9,567 nt of DNA, taken from positions 1 through 9,567 of the forward strand of contig WJJB01000421.1 of assembly GCA_014729935.1 (NCBI GenBank), written 5' to 3'. Below are positions 6,255 through 9,567 of this stretch, piece by piece. The notes beneath the pieces were generated by a model that did not search any database, had not been told where the DNA came from, and saw only the letters and a list, made by a program, of their open reading frames with translations. Position 1 is the first letter of the stretch; every line of letters starts with the position of its first letter. The position numbers and the translations under genes are program-made. Source of the DNA: Candidatus Bathyarchaeota archaeon (lineage in GTDB: Archaea > Asgardarchaeota > Lokiarchaeia > Sigyniarchaeales > Sigyniarchaeaceae).

Positions 6255-7241
6255 TCAGAATAATGTTGTTTCTTCGAATCCAATTCTTCCAATGCCTTCA
6301 CTTGACGCGTAATCCTCGTTCAACAGGTAGAAGAAGTAAATATCCTCGATGGATAATCCAGATGTCGTGAAGGAGAGCACTTCCTTATCATCCAAGAGCT
6401 TGGTGGTTAGCTCGCTTACTTCTTTTTTCGTCTGGCATATAAACTGTATGTGGGATCCAATGCCACGCCATGGTTGCTCGTATTTGTCCCAGTAATCTTT
6501 CTTGATCAAGCGCCTCGGCATGACATCCACATCGTACCTGTAAGGAATGGTTTCGAGAATCTCGTTCACGTCGCCTAGCTTCATGACGGTCCCCCCCCGT
6601 TTCAACATCAACAGCTTGTTCGTGAGACGGTCAACGGTCGTTACATCGTGGTCGATAATGATGAAACTAATCCTATCCTTTTTTGATGCGAGGTAATTGA
6701 GGAGCTTTTCCTTCTTGATGACATCGAGGTTTGCTGTAACCTCGTCGATGAGCATAACTTCAGGATCCTTCAGCAACGCGATAGCAAATCGTAGCAGTGC
6801 CTTTTGCCCTTCGGAGAGCACCTCGGCTAGCTCATCAATCATGAAGCCAGCACCGAAATCATCGAGAAACTTGATGGCTGGTTCAATTTCCCCCCCAATG
6901 GAGTACCCGTAAAACTTCAGGATGTCCCGCAATGAGAGCTTTTTTAGGAAGCTGAGTGCCGGGGCGACGAAACTGGTTTTCTTGAGCACCTCGTCTAGTT
7001 CCCGTTTCACGTCATGGCCCGCAACCCGAACCGTCCCCTCATCAGGGAGGTAAATCCCTGCAAGAATTTTCATAAGCGTGGTTTTCCCGGAACCATTTTG
7101 CCCGATGATCGCCACGTGATCTCCCTTCTTGAGGTGCCAGCTCATCCCGTTGATGATCTTCTCGTACTTGGGCTTCAACGGACCACCCCCCACCTTGAAT
7201 TGTTTCACGAGGTCTTGGACTTCAATCACGTTTTCTTGCAT
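6255..7241 (-). CDS. ABC transporter ATP-binding subunit (ABC-2 exporter type)
   Basis: 328 residues. Motifs in order: Walker A GQNGSGKT (47-54), ABC signature LSEGQ (142-146, Glu in place of the usual Gly), Walker B VMLIDE (162-167) with Glu167 as the catalytic base, D-loop ANLD (170-173), and switch His198 in IIIDHD. The Q-loop is unusual: where YVPQ-type sequence is expected there is FVAPALS (91-97), with no Gln. After the nucleotide-binding domain an extension of about 95 residues (230-328) contains a beta-alpha stretch (HIQFICQTKKEVSELTTKLL, then LSFTTSGLSIEDIYFFYLL), similar in place to the C-terminal domains of drug or polysaccharide exporter ATPases. It lies on the inner membrane face and powers the permease encoded 15 bp upstream. 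GGTGATT at 7251-7245 on the minus strand is a good ribosome binding site for ATG 7241. The substrate is unknown. Confidence 0.93.
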   Translation of the reverse strand: MQENVIEVQDLVKQFKVGGGPLKPKYEKIINGMSWHLKKGDHVAIIGQNGSGKTTLMKILAGIYLPDEGTVRVAGHDVKRELDEVLKKTSFVAPALSFLKKLSLRDILKFYGYSIGGEIEPAIKFLDDFGAGFMIDELAEVLSEGQKALLRFAIALLKDPEVMLIDEVTANLDVIKKEKLLNYLASKKDRISFIIIDHDVTTVDRLTNKLLMLKRGGTVMKLGDVNEILETIPYRYDVDVMPRRLIKKDYWDKYEQPWRGIGSHIQFICQTKKEVSELTTKLLDDKEVLSFTTSGLSIEDIYFFYLLNEDYASSEGIGRIGFEETTLF

Positions 7242-7244
7242 GTG

Positions 7245-7251
7245 TAATCAC
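7245..7251 (-). promoter_or_regulatory. Ribosome binding site of the ABC ATPase gene
   Basis: GGTGATT matches the archaeal anti-Shine-Dalgarno complement and sits 3 bases before ATG 7241. It fixes the start and shows that the ATPase is translated independently within the permease-ATPase transcript. Confidence 0.6.
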
Positions 7252-7256
7252 CATCT

Positions 7257-8147
7257 TCAATACGTTTCTATCGTGCCCATGAGCTTGGCTTTCTTGGTAT
7301 ATCCCTTGATGGAAAGGTATGCAATGAATGCTAATGCCAAGACACCAATAACTTGAGAGAGCACCACAAATTCTATAAACTGGGCTGGCGTGGTTTCCCA
7401 TCCCATCCAAGTAATCTTCCCTTCAATGCCGTGGCCTTGCGGCACGCCAGTGATGAAAATATCCCTGAGCAGGACGATACCAGATGAAATCGGTATGGCC
7501 CCTAGTAATAGGGCGGTATTTCCCATGCCAAACACTGGAAAATACATGCCGGTTGCCACCTTCAATCCGTAAATGAAAACATTTGCCAACACGCCGGTTT
7601 TCTTAAACAGCAAGGAGAAGGAGGCTACCCACAGGGAGATGCAGAGCATGAAGATCATCATGGAAAAAAATACAAGCAGGATGACGGGTAACATGATCAA
7701 TGTTTGCATGGTGAGCATGCCCAGCAATCCGAGAAACGGCATGACGACTGCCGTTGCCAAGCACGTGCTAATGATGAAACTTGCCAAGAATCGTCCCATG
7801 AGGATCTTGGTGACCGTTACACGATTGGTGATCAGGAGTCCGAGAGTGCCCTTTTGGGTCTCCTCTGGAAGGCAATTAACCGTGTCCTCGAAGGGCCGGG
7901 TGAACAGTGCCCACAAGTACGTGCCAAGGAAAAGAAATTTCAGGAACCCATCATCACCATAATCCTCTGGGAGTGCACCCTCGGTGGGATTCAATGTCTC
8001 TGCAATGATGGTAAATAGCGCGAGATTGATGGCAGTATACATGCTATTGAAGAGGAGCTTGAACTTGTACTTCCAATCGTTCTTCAAGTTACGCAAGGTA
8101 ACTTCCCATACCATTCGCAATTCCGATCGAAACTTTCGAAGCCACAT
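7257..8147 (-). CDS. ABC-2 type permease subunit
   Basis: 296 residues. A basic amphipathic N-terminus (WLRKFRSELRMVWEVTLRNLKNDWKYKFK, given here as its start WLRKFRSELR at 2-11) precedes hydrophobic helices at about 32-50, 68-84, 118-140, 148-176, 186-206/210-226 and 258-280, the six-segment plan of ABC-2 exporters. The cytoplasmic loop between helices two and three carries EETQKGTLGLLITNRVTVTKILMGR (start EETQKGTLGL at 95-104), the equivalent of the E-x(3)-GTLE-LLxxxP coupling motif that contacts the ATPase. A long external loop (227-256) has the only extended polar stretch near the end. ATG 8147 is preceded by a partial GTGACT site. The family exports drugs, lipids, polysaccharide or peptides; nothing here picks the substrate. 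One permease gene is present, so the working unit is probably a homodimer with two ATPases. Confidence 0.9.
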   Translation of the reverse strand: MWLRKFRSELRMVWEVTLRNLKNDWKYKFKLLFNSMYTAINLALFTIIAETLNPTEGALPEDYGDDGFLKFLFLGTYLWALFTRPFEDTVNCLPEETQKGTLGLLITNRVTVTKILMGRFLASFIISTCLATAVVMPFLGLLGMLTMQTLIMLPVILLVFFSMMIFMLCISLWVASFSLLFKKTGVLANVFIYGLKVATGMYFPVFGMGNTALLLGAIPISSGIVLLRDIFITGVPQGHGIEGKITWMGWETTPAQFIEFVVLSQVIGVLALAFIAYLSIKGYTKKAKLMGTIETY

Positions 8148-8240
8148 GAGTAGTCACATTTTTCCACGTGAAATCATCCCACGGGACGGGCATGCTTGCA
8201 ATTAGCTGTACAAACAAACCGATTCCTTGGGTGCAATGAT

Positions 8241-8284
8241 CTATTCTTTATATTGAATCTAATTAAGCTTAACCTAGTTAAACA
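8241..8284 (+). promoter_or_regulatory. AT-rich divergent promoter region for the phosphodiesterase operon
   Basis: CTTTATATT (8246-8254) is a good TATA box; initiation near 8276 would leave a leader of about 20 nt. A second AT-rich element, TTAAGCTTAA (8263-8272), would place initiation at about 8294 and give a leaderless message from ATG 8297. On the minus strand the only weak TATA candidate for the permease is GCTAATTGC around 8194-8202. Confidence 0.45.
8263..8272. repeat. Perfect 10-bp palindrome in the divergent intergenic region
   Basis: TTAAGCTTAA reads the same on both strands and lies between the TATA box and the phosphodiesterase start. It could be a dimeric repressor site or simply part of a promoter; its AT content makes chance occurrence plausible. 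Confidence 0.3.
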
Positions 8285-8296
8285 CCGCTCTTCAAA

Positions 8297-9208
8297 ATGA
8301 TGATTACTATGCAACTTGAACCAACGTGGAAGGTTAGCGATATACCGTTTCTCAGTGCAGATCACCCCATGGTCATGGCACACCGGGGAAATAGTTCAGG
8401 GGCTCCCGAGAATACCATGGCTGCTTTTCTTGAGGCAGCAACACTGGAAGTGGATTGCTTGGAAACCGACGTTCGCATGACAGTAGATGGGGAATTGGTA
8501 TTCTTCCACGATGCAAAGGTGGATAGGACAACGGATGGTCACGGCAGGATAGCAAGGTTATCCCTGATAGAATTGCAACGATTGGATGCCGGCCACGGGT
8601 TCAAGGATGCCAGCGGAAATCATCCGTTCAGGAATCAAGGGCATCAGGTGGTGACTGTCCGGGATGCATTGATGGCACTTCCCCACATGAAATTCAACAT
8701 GGATATCAAATCCCGGGACCCAAGTGCGCCGCGGCTCCTTGCCGGCTTGCTTGAAGAGCTGGATGCCACCGGGAGGGTCATGGTTGGTTCCTTCTGGCAA
8801 AAACAAATCAATCGCTTCAGGCATATCTCCGATGCACCAACCAGTGCCGGCATTTTCGACGTACTACGTTTCAGGCGGTTTGCAAGACGTCACGCACGAG
8901 GTGATGCTCTTACTGATACACCGCTAAATCAACGTGAGGTTTTCGGGAAGACTCTCCCGTATGCCGCCCTGCAAATTCCCGAGAGAATGGGACCCATTAC
9001 CATCCTTCACGGCGAAACGTTCGTTCAATTTGCTAGAGCGGTGAATATTGCCGTGCACGTGTGGACGGTGAATGAACGGGTTAACATGGCTAGATTGCTC
9101 AATATTGGCGTGGATGGGATCTTCACAGACGTGCCACGGGTGTTGTTAGAAATTATAAATAGACCCAATTGGCATTGGTACAAGGAAGACAATGATAAAT
9201 TCACTTGA
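8297..9208 (+). CDS. Glycerophosphodiester phosphodiesterase, cytoplasmic (GDPD family)
   Basis: 303 residues. It hydrolyses glycerophosphodiesters to an alcohol and glycerol phosphate in a TIM barrel. The family motifs are in order: HRG (29-31) with catalytic His29, APENT (36-40) with Glu38, LETDVRMTVDGELVFFHD (55-72) with metal ligands Glu56 and Asp58 and catalytic His71, NMDIK (134-138) with Asp in place of the more usual Glu, then VHVWTVNE and the closing VDGIFTDVP. No signal peptide or membrane segment is present, so it works in the cytosol on released headgroups rather than as a secreted enzyme. Length fits the bacterial UgpQ-like group with an added N-terminus of about 23 residues. Other ATG codons lie close by (8300, 8309), so the start is approximate. 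It overlaps the next gene by 17 bp. In an ether-lipid archaeon the physiological substrate may differ from the bacterial one. Confidence 0.93.
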   Translation: MMITMQLEPTWKVSDIPFLSADHPMVMAHRGNSSGAPENTMAAFLEAATLEVDCLETDVRMTVDGELVFFHDAKVDRTTDGHGRIARLSLIELQRLDAGHGFKDASGNHPFRNQGHQVVTVRDALMALPHMKFNMDIKSRDPSAPRLLAGLLEELDATGRVMVGSFWQKQINRFRHISDAPTSAGIFDVLRFRRFARRHARGDALTDTPLNQREVFGKTLPYAALQIPERMGPITILHGETFVQFARAVNIAVHVWTVNERVNMARLLNIGVDGIFTDVPRVLLEIINRPNWHWYKEDNDKFT

Positions 9209-9567
9209 TGCCGCCGAGGAAGTTTTAAGGGAAGATATTGCCAAGTTTTGGGATATGGGGATGCGATGGAGGAAAGGCACTCTGAGGTTAACGACAAAGC
9301 GATTGGACTTTAAATCCTATAAAGTCAATTTCAGCCATTCATTGGGAGACCTGTTGCTTGTTAGCGTGTACAGGATCCCCCGGGTTGTGGATGTCGTGCT
9401 TCGGGATGATACAGCCTGCAAATTCAAGCTGAAAAATACCGACGAATGGGTGCAGGAGATCGATCGTGCCATGTTGTCGCATCCGGGATATCGGGAGGAG
9501 CAACTGGTATTGAAAGGAAAGGGTGATTTTTTCAAGCCACGCGGGGGTGGATGGCATGCCGGCATAC
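9192..9567 (+). CDS. GRAM/PH-like domain protein, incomplete at window edge
   Basis: The frame is open from ATG 9192 to the end of the window (125 complete codons visible) with no stop, so the C-terminus lies outside. AAGGA at 9182-9186 with a 5-nt gap is a good ribosome binding site, and it lies inside the phosphodiesterase gene. After a short helix (1-20) the sequence WRKGTLRLTTKRLDFKSY (26-43), then HSLGDLLLVSVYRIPRVVDVVLRDD (start HSLGDLLLVS at 49-58), then CKFKLKNTDEWVQEI (76-90) follows the GRAM/bacterial-PH pattern: Gly-x-Leu-x-Leu-Thr-x-x-Arg-Leu strand, a turn, two or more strands, and a final helix beginning near a Trp. Such domains bind lipids or proteins at membranes. A basic Gly-rich segment (KGKGDFFKPRGGGW, 108-121) begins what may be a second part. 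Translational overlap with the phosphodiesterase suggests a shared lipid-related role. Confidence 0.8.
   Translation, partial: MINSLDAAEEVLREDIAKFWDMGMRWRKGTLRLTTKRLDFKSYKVNFSHSLGDLLLVSVYRIPRVVDVVLRDDTACKFKLKNTDEWVQEIDRAMLSHPGYREEQLVLKGKGDFFKPRGGGWHAGI

Noticed and set aside
6587..6599. Eight-base C run as a possible frameshift or assembly error
   Set aside because: The ATPase frame reads through it with sensible sequence (LKRGGTVM) on both sides.

Overview
The window looks archaeal. Several genes have TATA-like boxes about 25-30 nt upstream of an ATG, which suggests leaderless or short-leader transcripts. Other genes have GGTGAT- or AAGGA-type ribosome binding sites, genes overlap through TGATG, and U-rich tracts follow stop codons. 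The protein mix (a HEAT-repeat protein, a GRAM/PH-like protein, a small MIT/TPR-like helical protein, an ABC-2 exporter, several lineage-specific membrane proteins) would suit an Asgard-type or other uncultivated archaeon. That placement is inference; the window has no rRNA, tRNA or marker gene to fix it.

Layout. Positions 1-354 hold no intact gene. They appear to be the decayed right end of an IS200/IS605-type transposon: a broken tnpB-tail-like reading frame, several small hairpins, and a strong terminal hairpin followed by TTCAA. A small helical protein gene (379-609) starts just after that end. Positions 610-994 are non-coding, with overlapping inverted repeats and a promoter at the right edge. 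Then comes a two-gene plus-strand unit joined by TGATG: a membrane-anchored extracytoplasmic protein resembling six-hairpin (alpha/alpha)6 glycosidases (995-2557), and a large multi-pass membrane protein of unknown function with an internal duplication (2557-4203).

Four minus-strand genes converge on this unit. In transcription order they are an ABC-2 type permease (8147-7257), its ATPase (7241-6255), a HEAT-repeat protein (6182-5217) and an eight-helix membrane protein (5034-4216). The permease and ATPase clearly form one transporter. The HEAT gene is close behind, and the eight-helix gene probably has its own leaderless promoter.

A divergent AT-rich promoter region (8148-8296) separates the transporter from a plus-strand pair: a cytoplasmic glycerophosphodiester phosphodiesterase (8297-9208) and, overlapping it by 17 bp, a GRAM/PH-like protein (9192 to the window end, incomplete). 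The common theme is the cell envelope and membrane: lipid-headgroup turnover, export, and an anchored surface enzyme-like protein. The best candidates for something undescribed are the TGATG-coupled glycosidase-like/polytopic pair, the phosphodiesterase-GRAM overlap, and the transposon end next to the small helical protein.
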